From Arthrobacter sp. ISL-95 (GTDB taxonomy: Bacteria; Actinomycetota; Actinomycetes; Actinomycetales; Micrococcaceae): a stretch of DNA of 64,000 bases. This document shows, piece after piece, positions 25,196 to 34,156 of this stretch (its first letter is position 1; each line of letters starts with the position of its first letter). Made by a program: the position numbers and the translations under genes. The notes under the pieces were generated by a model. It made no database searches and was not told where the DNA came from. It saw only the letters and a program-made list of their open reading frames with translations. The DNA lies in NCBI RefSeq assembly GCF_018613695.1, contig NZ_JAGGPR010000005.1, positions 124,001 to 188,000 of the forward strand, written 5' to 3'.

Positions 25196-25236
25196 AGCTG
25201 ATGCCCTTCACCGGGCTCCATGAGGGCATCAGCTGT
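25196..25236. terminator. Bidirectional terminator
   Basis: CAGCTGATGCCCT and AGGGCATCAGCTG make a perfect 13-bp stem with a 15-base loop, flanked by AATTTT on the left and AAAAATT on the right, so each strand reads a stem followed by T residues. It serves the convergent methyltransferase and peptidase genes. Confidence 0.9.
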
Positions 25237-25246
25237 ACAAAAATTC

Positions 25247-27466
25247 CTACTTCAGTCCGGCGCCTGGCAGCAGTTCCTTGGCTCCGAGGGAATCGGCGAT
25301 GAACGCGTAGTCCCATGCCCGCTCGCGCCACTGCACGTACCGGCCGGATGCACCGCCGTGGCCACCGTCCATTTCGATCTTCATAACGATCGGCTCGGAA
25401 CCTGTGGACGCGGAGCGCAGCGCCTGGACCCACTTGGCCGGCTCAACGTACAGCACCCTGGTGTCATTGAACGACGTCACGGCCGCGATCTTGGGGTACG
25501 CCGCAGCCTTCACATTCTCGTACGGAGTGTAGGACTTCATGTATGCGTAGGCCTCCGGGTCCGTGATGGGGTTGCCCCATTCCTCCCATTCCAGGGCGGA
25601 GAGCGGAAGCTCGGGATCCAGGATGGTGGTCAGAGCATCCACGAACGGCACCTGCGCCACCACGGCAGCATACTTTTCCGGGGCCATGTTGGCCACTGCG
25701 CCCATGAGCAGGCCGCCGGCGGATCCGCCCATGGCAGCAATGCGCGAAGGATCAACCCAGCCGGAACCTGCAAGCCAGTCCGTTGCTGCAATGAAGTCCG
25801 TGAAGGTGTTCTTCTTGGTGAACTTCTTGCCGTCCTCGTACCAGGTGCGTCCCAGTTCACCTCCGCCCCGGATGTGGGCAATGACCATCACGATTCCGCG
25901 GTCCAGGAGGGACAAACGGGCCACGCCAAAGCCCGGATCCATGCTCATTTCGTAGGAGCCGTAGCCGTAAACCAGCCCGGCGGCTGTGGCGTCCTGCCCT
26001 ACCGACGCGTGGCGCAGCACTGACAGCGGGACCCGTGTGCCGTCGTCGGCCGTTGCCCATTCGCGGGTGGCCACGTAATCGGCTGCCGTGTAGCCGCCCA
26101 GCACCGGGCTCTCCTTGCGGAGCAACAACTCGCCACGGGGCTGTTCTGCAGTAGGCAGGACGAAGTCGTAGACGCGCGACGGCGTGAAGTACGAGGTGTA
26201 CCCCATGCGGATTACCGGGGCTTCGTAGTCAGAGCCTGAAACGCCTGCAGTGTAGAGCTCCTCATCAAAGGCAGGTTCCACTGGCGCCCCTTGAGCCGCT
26301 GTGCCCAAACCGTTCAGCGGGAGCACCTGCACGCGTTCAATGGTGTCCTTGCGAACGGACAACACCAAGTGCGTGGACGTGACGCCCGCGCCGTTGACGC
26401 GAACATCCTCGGAATGCTCGACGACGGTACGCCAGTCCTGCTCGGCCAGCGGCTTGGTGAGTTGGGCCGGGTCCACCAGGCTCACCATCGAGTTGATGGC
26501 GTCCTTGTTGTGGGTGAGGAGCAGCGTTTCCTTGCCATCAAGCAGGAAGGGCTCGGCCTCGTAGAGCACGTGGTGATCGCGGGAAATGACGGTGCTGAGG
26601 CCGGCGTCGTAGTCGCCAAAGCGGAGCAGCCGCGTTTCGCTGAACTCGGAACAGCCGATGCTGAGCACCAGGTGGCGACGGTCCGAGGAAAGGTCGAAGC
26701 CGAGCCACATGGCGACGTCGTCCTCCTGGTAGATGACTTCGTCCTCAGCCACAGGAGTGCCCAGAAGGTGGGCCTTGACCAGGTAGGGCCGCCACGAATC
26801 GTCCACCACGGTGTAGAAAAGCCTGGTGCCGTCCGGGGAGAAAGCCACCCCGTAGAAGATGTCCTCAATGACATCCGGGAGGAGCTCACCGGTGCGCAGG
26901 TCCTTGATCCGCAGAGTGAAGCGCTCGTCTCCGGAGTTGTCCACTGCATAGGCGTAAAGGTTGCCGTCAACGGTCACGGCTGCGCCGCCCACGCTGAAGA
27001 ATGGCTGGCCCTCTGCTTCAACATTGCCGTCCAGGAGCACCTGCTCGCCGGGAAGCTCGACGCCCGCTTCCACGGCCGGGGGAGTCCAGTCCGCCACGGG
27101 ATGGCCGGTGTTGTTGGCCAGGACACGGCACTGGATGCTGTACTCCTTGCCCTCCACGGAGCGGCTGTAATACCACCAGCCGTCCTTGCGGCTGGGCACT
27201 GACAGATCCGTCTCCTGGGTGCGGCCCTTGATCTCCTGGAACATGGCTTCACGGAGCGGTTCCTGGTGTGCCGTGACCGCCTCTTGGTAGGCGTTCTCCG
27301 CCTTGAGGTGATTCACAACCTCGGAGGATTCCTTGTCCCTGAGCCACTCATAGTTGTCCACGAACACATCGCCGTGATGTTCGCGGCGGCTAGGGATCTG
27401 CTTGGCGACAGGAGGCTGGAGAGTTGGTTCCTTGGCAGCGGCAGGCGCGGAAGAAGTGTGGCTCAT
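25247..27466 (-). CDS. ptrB: Oligopeptidase B / prolyl oligopeptidase family S9 protease
   Basis: 739 residues. The N-terminal two thirds form the seven-bladed propeller that limits access to small peptides, and the C-terminal hydrolase domain has the serine in MGGSAGGLLMG, an aspartate in SFNDTRVLY and the histidine in DGGHGGASGR. The start YEWLRDKES region is typical of oligopeptidase B, which cuts short peptides after basic residues in the cytosol. TATAGA lies 8 bases before the ATG, again suggesting a leaderless transcript. Confidence 0.93.
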   Translation of the reverse strand: MSHTSSAPAAAKEPTLQPPVAKQIPSRREHHGDVFVDNYEWLRDKESSEVVNHLKAENAYQEAVTAHQEPLREAMFQEIKGRTQETDLSVPSRKDGWWYYSRSVEGKEYSIQCRVLANNTGHPVADWTPPAVEAGVELPGEQVLLDGNVEAEGQPFFSVGGAAVTVDGNLYAYAVDNSGDERFTLRIKDLRTGELLPDVIEDIFYGVAFSPDGTRLFYTVVDDSWRPYLVKAHLLGTPVAEDEVIYQEDDVAMWLGFDLSSDRRHLVLSIGCSEFSETRLLRFGDYDAGLSTVISRDHHVLYEAEPFLLDGKETLLLTHNKDAINSMVSLVDPAQLTKPLAEQDWRTVVEHSEDVRVNGAGVTSTHLVLSVRKDTIERVQVLPLNGLGTAAQGAPVEPAFDEELYTAGVSGSDYEAPVIRMGYTSYFTPSRVYDFVLPTAEQPRGELLLRKESPVLGGYTAADYVATREWATADDGTRVPLSVLRHASVGQDATAAGLVYGYGSYEMSMDPGFGVARLSLLDRGIVMVIAHIRGGGELGRTWYEDGKKFTKKNTFTDFIAATDWLAGSGWVDPSRIAAMGGSAGGLLMGAVANMAPEKYAAVVAQVPFVDALTTILDPELPLSALEWEEWGNPITDPEAYAYMKSYTPYENVKAAAYPKIAAVTSFNDTRVLYVEPAKWVQALRSASTGSEPIVMKIEMDGGHGGASGRYVQWRERAWDYAFIADSLGAKELLPGAGLK

Positions 27467-27601
27467 GTGGCCACTCTATAGACGGGCTCTGACACAGAAC
27501 CAGCAATTTCGCTCAGAGCCGCCCGGACCGCATGCAAGCTGGGGGAGAGTCCATGACTTCGACACCACGCCCGGCAGCGTGGATGACTGCTCGTGGCCAC
27601 G

Positions 27602-28522
27602 TCATTCCGAGCGTTGAGCACTGGCCAAGGACACGCGGTTCCGGCCGGAGGCCTTTGCCGCGTAGAGGGCCAGATCAGCTTCACGCAGTAGTTGCTCGGT
27701 TCCGGCGCGGTGGCTATCGGTGAAGGCGGAGATGCCCGCGCTGATGGTCAGGACGCCATCGGGATCGCCGGAATGTTCAATCCTCAAATCCTGCACCGCA
27801 GACCTAACACGTTCCATCACCAACCGCGCACCGTCCGCCTGCTGATCGCGCAGGACCAGGAGAAATTCCTCGCCCCCAAATCTGTAGACGCCATCGAACT
27901 TCCGGACCTCGCCGGCCAGCGTTGATGCAATGGAAATCAGCGCGGCGTCGCCTGCCTGATGGCCGTAGATGTCGTTGTAGCTTTTGAAGTTGTCCACATC
28001 CACCATGGCCAGGCAGTAGTCGGGGTCCACAGTGCCCCCGCTGTGCAGCGTGCCCAGGTCCTCGGCCAGCTTCAGTCGGTTGTGCAGTTTGGTGAGGGGG
28101 TCCGTCCGCGCCTGCTCAGTCAGCGCGGAACGGTACCGGGCAAGATCCGCGTGCAAGGTAGTAATGCGGTGGGCGGCCAGAAGGCGGATGTGCAGGCTGA
28201 AGGGATCCAGGGGTTTGGTGACGTAGTCATCAGCTCCGGCCTCCATTCCAGCCAGAACATCCTTGCGCGAACCGTGGGAGGTCACCAGGATCACGTAGGT
28301 ATAGCTGTCTTCCTCCGCGGCCCGGATGGCGCGGCAAAGATCCAGCCCGTTCAGGCCGGGCATCATCAGGTCCGTCACCACCGCTTCGGGGCTGTGTTCC
28401 TTATAGAGCTGCCAAGCCGAGTCGCCATCCACGGCAACGATGCACTCGTGACCGGACTGCTCCACGGCAGCTTTGGTGATCATCCGGGAAATCTGGTCGT
28501 CGTCGGCGATGAGGATCTTCAT
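27602..28522 (-). CDS. Response regulator with diguanylate cyclase output (REC-GGDEF)
   Basis: 306 residues. The receiver domain has the acidic pocket (ADDD near residue 7), the phosphate acceptor D51 in VVTDLMMPG and the KP lysine. The GGDEF domain has an active-type GGEEF (216-220) and an RxxD inhibitory site (RKFD, 207-210). It should make c-di-GMP when phosphorylated. The start overlaps the stop of the hybrid histidine kinase by four bases (ATGA), which makes that kinase its obvious phosphodonor. Confidence 0.93.
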   Translation of the reverse strand: MKILIADDDQISRMITKAAVEQSGHECIVAVDGDSAWQLYKEHSPEAVVTDLMMPGLNGLDLCRAIRAAEEDSYTYVILVTSHGSRKDVLAGMEAGADDYVTKPLDPFSLHIRLLAAHRITTLHADLARYRSALTEQARTDPLTKLHNRLKLAEDLGTLHSGGTVDPDYCLAMVDVDNFKSYNDIYGHQAGDAALISIASTLAGEVRKFDGVYRFGGEEFLLVLRDQQADGARLVMERVRSAVQDLRIEHSGDPDGVLTISAGISAFTDSHRAGTEQLLREADLALYAAKASGRNRVSLASAQRSE

Positions 28523-30666
28523 GATGTTCCCCGCAACGGTGTTCCCCGTAGTGGTGCTTCCCGCACGTGTGCCCCCGTTAGTGTGTGTTCAAGTGCTTCG
28601 TCCACGCGCGTGAGTTCGGCGCGCAATTGGTCCAGTAACATCGATCCTTCGTCTTCAAAGTCCGCTCCCGCATCGCGTCCCAGCCGTTCCAGTTCCTTGC
28701 ACAGGCCGGCAGCTCCCACGGCTCCTATATTGGCGGCCGCGCCGGCGAGCTTGTGCGCTGCGGCTTCGACGATTGCCGCTTGGCCCGTTTCCAGCGCCTT
28801 GCCCAACGTTTCCGAGGCTCCCTGGGAATCCTGCCGGAAGACTTTTACTGCTTCAGGCAGCAGACCCAAACCGTCGGCGGGGCCGAGTTCGCGCAGGATC
28901 TCTAGTCGTGTCGGGTCAAGGACAACAGAGTTCGACGCCGGTGCTTCCGCCTGCTGTTGGGACGCCTCCACCGCAGCCGCGGCGTCCGGCGAGGCAACGG
29001 CGTCCACCCCGCCGTCCGGCGAGGCAACAGCGTCCACCCCGCCGTCCGCCGTCGACTCTTCCTCTTGTTGCGGTACCCAGCGCGCGAGGACTTCAGCGAG
29101 TTTGGCCAGATCCACGGGCTTGCTGATGTAGTCATCCATTCCGGCGGCGAAGCAGCGCTCGCGGTCCTCGTCCAGGGCCCCGGCCGTCATGGCAATGATG
29201 GGGATTCGAGCGGCATGGCCGTTGCGGGCACGGATGGCCCGGGTTGCGTCGAAGCCGTCCATGACGGGCATGTGGCAGTCCATGAGCACCGCTGCGTACG
29301 CGCCGGACATGGCAGCGGACACAGCTTGTTCCCCGTCGTCCACAATGTGCACTTCGTAGCCGAGGCGGTTGGCCATTCCGCGCGCCACCAACTGGTTCAC
29401 TTCGTTGTCTTCGGCCACCAGCAGCTTCCCGAGCCGCGGCACAGGATCCAAAGACTCAACAACGGCAAGCACCGGCGGGGAAGGTGCGCCGGCGTTCTTG
29501 GTGGCCAGCACCCGCAAGAGCCGGTTGTACAGCTCGGAGCTGCGGACGGGTTTGGTGAGGTATTCGCGGATTCCGGCAGAGGTGAGATCGCTCCTTTCCA
29601 CCTGCATGGTGGAGGTCAACAGGATGATCCCCGGGCCACCCGCGCCGCGGGCGTCGTTCTTGATGTTGCGGGCAAGTTGGAGCCCGTCGGTATCAGGCAT
29701 GCACATGTCCACCACAGCGATGTCGTACGGGTGGCTGGATAGGGCCGCAGCACGGTATTCGTCCAAGGCGGAGGCGGCGTCGGCAACCGAGACGGGGAGC
29801 ATGCCCCAACTGGCCAATTGCGTTTCCAACACCAGACGGTTGGTGGCGTTGTCGTCCACCACCAACACCCGGCGTCCGGCCAGCGTGGTCGGCAAGTGTT
29901 CCGTGTCAGAGGCGGCCGGGCCAAGCGGCAGTTCAAGGTCAAACCAGAACCGGCTGCCTACCCCCGGCTCACTGTCCAGGCCGATCTTGCCACCCATTAC
30001 TTCCGTGAGGCGCCGGGAGATAGCGAGGCCAAGTCCGGTTCCTCCGTAGCGGCGGGTGGTGGAGGCGTCTGCTTGGGCGAAGGATTCGAAGAGCCGCTGA
30101 TGGTTCTCGGCGGTGATGCCAATGCCGGTGTCTCTGACCTCGAAGCGAAGAGAAGCGTTGTTCTGGTCCTGGGCAAGGACGGAGACCTGGACTTCCACTT
30201 CGCCGGAGGGAGTGAACTTGACGGCATTGGATGACAGGTTCAGCAGAATCTGCCGGATGCGGCCGGCATCACCCATCAGACGGACCGGAACGTCCGGGTG
30301 GCAGTAGGAGATCAGCTCCAGATTCTTTCCCTGCGCGGCTTCCACCACCAGTCCCGCTACTTCTTCCACCATCGCCCGGGGGTCGAAGACGTTGATGTCC
30401 AGGTCCACTTTCCCGGCTTCCAGTTTGGAGAAGTCAAGGATGTCGTTGATCAGGGTCAGTAGAACTTCGCCGGCGCCCTTGACTCCTTGGGCGTACTGCC
30501 TTTGCCCTTCGCTGAGGCGCGTGTCCATCATGAGCGAGGTCAGGCCGATCACGGCATTGAGGGGCGTCCGGATCTCGTGGCTCATGGTGGCGAGGAACTC
30601 TGACTTGAGGCGGCTGGCCTCCAATGCTGCTTCGCGGGCCGTGAGGAGTTCCTGCTCGGCGGCTTG
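28519..30666 (-). CDS. Hybrid histidine kinase, C-terminal part (HisKA-HATPase-REC-REC-Hpt), frameshifted from its N-terminal part
   Basis: From the frame junction near 30666 this frame continues QAAEQELL into a coiled coil, then HisKA (ATMSHEIRTPLNAVIG), HATPase (SSNAVKFTP, DTGIGI, GGTGLGLAIS), two receiver domains (VVDMCMPD; LMDCHMPVMDG) and a C-terminal Hpt domain (AAAHKLAGAAANIGA). No start codon lies near the beginning, so the part is not an independent gene. It belongs to the sensory frame ending around 30665, one base out of register. A 30-bp tandem duplication (28991-29050) gives the repeated DGGVDAVASP linker. Its end overlaps the REC-GGDEF gene. Confidence 0.85.
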   Translation of the reverse strand, partial: QAAEQELLTAREAALEASRLKSEFLATMSHEIRTPLNAVIGLTSLMMDTRLSEGQRQYAQGVKGAGEVLLTLINDILDFSKLEAGKVDLDINVFDPRAMVEEVAGLVVEAAQGKNLELISYCHPDVPVRLMGDAGRIRQILLNLSSNAVKFTPSGEVEVQVSVLAQDQNNASLRFEVRDTGIGITAENHQRLFESFAQADASTTRRYGGTGLGLAISRRLTEVMGGKIGLDSEPGVGSRFWFDLELPLGPAASDTEHLPTTLAGRRVLVVDDNATNRLVLETQLASWGMLPVSVADAASALDEYRAAALSSHPYDIAVVDMCMPDTDGLQLARNIKNDARGAGGPGIILLTSTMQVERSDLTSAGIREYLTKPVRSSELYNRLLRVLATKNAGAPSPPVLAVVESLDPVPRLGKLLVAEDNEVNQLVARGMANRLGYEVHIVDDGEQAVSAAMSGAYAAVLMDCHMPVMDGFDATRAIRARNGHAARIPIIAMTAGALDEDRERCFAAGMDDYISKPVDLAKLAEVLARWVPQQEEESTADGGVDAVASPDGGVDAVASPDAAAAVEASQQQAEAPASNSVVLDPTRLEILRELGPADGLGLLPEAVKVFRQDSQGASETLGKALETGQAAIVEAAAHKLAGAAANIGAVGAAGLCKELERLGRDAGADFEDEGSMLLDQLRAELTRVDEALEHTLTGAHVREAPLRGTPLRGTS

Positions 30667-32036
30667 CGTTCGGTGATGTCCCGGGAGATGGTGGCGACGC
30701 CGCGGATGCCGGATTCGCCTCGCACCGGAGACAACGTGACTGACACAGGAATAACCTCGCCGTCGTCGCGACACCGCTGGCTTTCGTAGTTCTGCACCTC
30801 GCCGCTTTGTGCAGTGCTTTCCAACGCGAGGCGTTCGCCCGCCAGCAGGTCCTGCGGAACGAAGAAATCGCCCTTTCGGCCGATGGCTTCAGCAGCAGGG
30901 TAGCCGAAGATGCGCTCAGCGCCGGGGTTCCAACTGGTGATCACGCCATCGGGGGTCTCGCCGATGATGGCGTCACCCGAGGAATTCACGATTGCCCCCA
31001 GACCCTCAAGCTCGGCGGTGCGTTCAGCTACTTTCGTTTCGAGGTCGCGGGTCAGCGTCACATTTTCGACGACGATCAGCACCTGCCGCACGATCACAAA
31101 GACAATTACCACAAGCCCGGTGACCAGCAGGACGCGGTCCTCCCCGATGGGACGGGTGCGCGAGAAGAACACGGCACTGAACACGGGCAGGTAGGGGAGA
31201 AGCTCAAGGGCCGCGGCGTAAGCCCGTCCGTCCTTTTGCGTGGTGCCCGCTTCCGGAAGCAAGGGGCTCAGACCCACCAACAGGAAGGCCAGTACCCATC
31301 CCAGAGCCAACGGGGACCCTGTGACGCCCGTGATGCCCTGGAGTGTGAGGCTCATGTACGCAAGGTCCGTTATGGCGAGGATCCAGAAGCCGATTCCCAG
31401 GCTTAGCCAGGGAAGGCGGCGGCCACGGGCTGCGCGCATGGTCAGGACGATCACCACGGAGACCATGAAGACGTCTGCGATGGGGTAGGCCATCTGCGTT
31501 GCGTGGGCAAAGGCATCCTGGTCCGTGGCCTCGGCCAGTGGGCCAAGCACCGAACTCCACGCAATAAAAAAGGTGGAGCTTGCCACTACTCCTGCGTCCA
31601 GGACGGTGCGGAGCAATGGAATGCGCCGTCCCTGGCCTTTCAATAGCAGCACCAAGCCAATGGAAGTGGGCAGCGCGTACCAAACAAAGCCGACGTCGGC
31701 GAAGGACGGGAACGGGTACTGGTGGTCCAGGGTGATGCCGTTGATGGTCCACACAGTTTGCCCGGCGCTCCAGGTGGCCAGGCCTGCCACGATGAACCAG
31801 CGGCCGGGGTTGTTGTCACGGCGATTCCAGGCAGCACGGGTGTGGGTGGTCAGCGCGGTGAGCGCAGCGAGAAGGATTGCCAGGTCGCCGGCGAGTTGCG
31901 CCGTCGCGGTTCCTGCCCCGGTTGCCAGGCCGAAAGCCAGCAAAACCAAACAGGCCACAACAGGTACAGCAAAGAACGGCATAACTTGCCGCAACGACGA
32001 GCGCACAGGAAGAACCCCGTACTTCACTCCTGCCAC
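30582..32036 (-). CDS. Hybrid histidine kinase, N-terminal sensory part (membrane domain plus PAS), frameshifted
   Basis: About eight to nine hydrophobic segments form a membrane sensory domain, then a PAS domain (VNSSGDAIIGETPDGVITSW to GVATISRDITERK). After the lysine at 30665-30663 the frame runs into unrelated sequence, while the kinase continues one base out of register. Adding one G after that lysine would give the usual ITERKAAEQELL, so a single-base deletion (GG to G) explains the break. I see no slippery site for programmed frameshifting. The start is uncertain: GTG at 32036 has GGGGG upstream, but the frame is open to 32168. Confidence 0.8.
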   Translation of the reverse strand: MAGVKYGVLPVRSSLRQVMPFFAVPVVACLVLLAFGLATGAGTATAQLAGDLAILLAALTALTTHTRAAWNRRDNNPGRWFIVAGLATWSAGQTVWTINGITLDHQYPFPSFADVGFVWYALPTSIGLVLLLKGQGRRIPLLRTVLDAGVVASSTFFIAWSSVLGPLAEATDQDAFAHATQMAYPIADVFMVSVVIVLTMRAARGRRLPWLSLGIGFWILAITDLAYMSLTLQGITGVTGSPLALGWVLAFLLVGLSPLLPEAGTTQKDGRAYAAALELLPYLPVFSAVFFSRTRPIGEDRVLLVTGLVVIVFVIVRQVLIVVENVTLTRDLETKVAERTAELEGLGAIVNSSGDAIIGETPDGVITSWNPGAERIFGYPAAEAIGRKGDFFVPQDLLAGERLALESTAQSGEVQNYESQRCRDDGEVIPVSVTLSPVRGESGIRGVATISRDITERKPPSRNSSRPAKQHWRPAASSQSSSPP

Positions 32037-32276
32037 TGAACCCCCGCCTTCAAAAGTGGCCCCACCAAAAGCGAACAACGCGTCCAGGCTGCGTTGAGGA
32101 GAGCATACGCCGAAAAGTCCGCCTGGGGGGTACATCACATACTTTTGAAAGGCGTGGCCGCTGGGCACTCATCAGCCATAGCCCATGCATGTTGGTCCGC
32201 CGCGGCGGCAGCCGGTTAGCTCTTATAGTTGGTGAAGTTCATTGCACGGCGCCGGGGGCGTCATGAAAGGTCAGAG

Positions 32277-32696
32277 GTGTTTGCTCGGCAGTACGCCACG
32301 AGGTGGCTTAGGGCGTTGTTCGCCGCGTACTTGGTGGCGCTCGCTTTTGTCGTCTTCCTGCCCGCACGGGAAGCCAGCACGGTGACGGGCTTTGTAGGGG
32401 TCATTGCCGGCTGGCTTTCGGTTGCGGGCATTCCACAGGACGCGGCCGGCATTGCAGTGGAGTTCATTGCGAACATCGTCATGTTTGTCCCTTTTGGGGT
32501 GTTCGTGCGTCTGCTGAATCCAACACTGTGGAATTGGTGGCCGATGACCCTTCTCGCTGCTGCATCCTCAGGGACCATTGAAGTTGTTCAACTGCTGGTA
32601 CCTGGCCGGGTGACCGCTCTGTCAGACGTCGTCGCCAACACCTTGGGAGCCTTGGCGGGCCTGATGGTCGCCAAGAGGCTCGCGTCCGCAGCTTAG
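32277..32696 (+). CDS. VanZ-like membrane protein
   Basis: 139 residues from a GTG at 32277 with AAAGG 7 bases upstream; the frame is open to 32229, but a TATAGT -10 box at 32224-32229 would place transcription start inside the longer version. There are four membrane segments with the VanZ pattern (FVVFLPAREAST near the first, EFIANIVMFVPFGVFVRL, then GTIEVVQLLVPGR and ALSDVVANTLGALAG). VanZ relatives affect teicoplanin tolerance and envelope physiology, but the biochemical role is unknown. It is the first of several envelope genes here. Confidence 0.82.
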   Translation: MFARQYATRWLRALFAAYLVALAFVVFLPAREASTVTGFVGVIAGWLSVAGIPQDAAGIAVEFIANIVMFVPFGVFVRLLNPTLWNWWPMTLLAAASSGTIEVVQLLVPGRVTALSDVVANTLGALAGLMVAKRLASAA

Positions 32697-32771
32697 CCCT
32701 TCCGACTACACCGTTGATGTCCTGCGTCCCGAGTATCGTAACGTCGGCTCAAAATGAGTGAAGGAAGAGCC

Positions 32772-33412
32772 ATGAGCAACGAAGTTCCCGTTTTCAAGCC
32801 GCACTCCCGGCCGCTGTGGTTAAAGGCGCCGCATGGTCCGTGCCCGTGATTGCCGCCGCAGTGGCGGCCCCTGCGGCGGTAGCTTCGGTGGATACCCTGG
32901 GCCTTGCTTTCACAGCTTCCTCCACTTCGCTGCTCAGCCTCCGGGTACTGGACGGCACGAGTGCTCTCACGGCCCAGTCGCTGGTCACTGTTCCCACCAT
33001 CCTCACGTTCACCAACGGTCCAGGTGCAGTCACGGAGAACGCTCTTGTCACGGTCTCGATTTCCCGTCCTACCGGTATCAACATCCCTGTTGGCAGGGCC
33101 CGAGGTTTTGGTGTCTACTCCTTCAACGGGACAGCTACCACCGCCGCCCAGCGCACTATTGCGTATCAGTCCGCGCCGTTCATCGGACAATACGGCTTCC
33201 CGTCCACAACGTGGAGCAACAGCGTCCCCGTCACCGTAGCGAGCAACGGCACACTGAATCTCCCTATTGTTTTTGGATTTGCCGGCACCAGCACTGGCGT
33301 GTCCGTCAGCTTGTTGGCCTCTTTCCCCGTGACCGTCACCGTAGTCATTGGCGGCCGCACAATGATCGCAAACAGCAACATCTCCGTTCCGATCGGTGCG
33401 GGCATCGTCTAG
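32772..33412 (+). pseudogene. Secreted protein gene with frameshift near its start
   Basis: GGAAGAG stands before the ATG at 32772, whose frame gives MSNEVPVFKPHSR and then stops after 25 codons. One base out of register, from about 32811, a long frame gives VVKGAAWSVPVIAAAVAAP, the hydrophobic core of a signal peptide, and then about 175 residues of Thr/Val/Ser-rich beta-strand sequence. Joining both parts with one added base restores a normal secreted protein start with basic residues before the hydrophobic core. Either the gene is broken or the assembly lost a base. The mature protein family is unknown. A signal peptidase gene follows. Confidence 0.7.
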
Positions 33413-33440
33413 ACGTTCTTCGCAGACCTTTCCCGCAATC

Positions 33441-34153
33441 GTGAGTTCCGAGACGGCGAAAGCCGGCACACTCCGTCAGTTGCTCCGCTCACCGTGGATT
33501 CACGTCCTTCTCGCATTGATGACGGTGTCCCTGGTTCAAGGTTTCCTTGTGAAGGTCTATTCGGTGCCTTCGGGGTCCATGGAGCAGACACTCAACGTTG
33601 GTGACCGGGTGCTGGTGAACCGCACCGCCTACACGGGTTCTGTGCCACAACGCGGCGACGTTGTTGTCTTCGGGAAACCGGCGGATTGGGGCCCCCGCCC
33701 GAACGAGGGGCCCTGCGCACAGGCATCGGTTGGTTTGGTGAGCTGACCGGAATTGGTCCCGCCAACACCGAATACCTGGTGAAGCGAGTGGTGGGATTGC
33801 CCGGGGACACTGTGGAATGCTGCGACGTCAGCGGGCAGATGACAGTCAACGGTGCCGCCGTTGCGGAACCGTACGTTTTCCAAGACCTCGCGTTCAACAA
33901 CGGCACAACGGATTGTTCGACGACGGCGCGGTCGCCGCGTTGCTTCGGACCCATCCTTCTGGGCGAGGATCAGTACCTGCTCCTGGGTGATCACCGCTCC
34001 AACTCCGAGGATTCCGTCACTGCATGCCGGAGCGTGGGATCGGCAGCCAGCTGCGTCAAGACGGCCGGCCGGGCAGACATCATTGGCCGTGTTGACGGAT
34101 TCCTCTTCCCGTTCAACAAATGGGGAAGTGCCCACAGCCTCACCAGCGGCTGA
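33441..34153 (+). pseudogene. lepB: Signal peptidase I gene with frameshift
   Basis: The first frame has a membrane anchor (HVLLALMTVSLVQGFLVKVY), the catalytic serine in PSGSMEQTL and RGDVVVF, and then runs off after KPADWGP. The second frame picks up with ERG, GWFGELTG, the catalytic lysine in YLVKRVVGLPGD and the LGDHRSNSEDS motif to the end at 34153. A run of five C at 33692-33696 sits at the join; six would keep the frame. The break separates serine from lysine, so as written no active enzyme is made. The start (GTG 33441) is uncertain. The gene lies right after the secreted protein and may be dedicated to it. Confidence 0.85.
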
Positions 34154-34156
34154 CGC

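Noticed and set aside
30655..30675. Programmed -1 frameshift in the hybrid kinase
   Set aside because: No heptameric slippery sequence is present at the junction, and no strong stem follows at the usual distance. A simple base loss is more likely.
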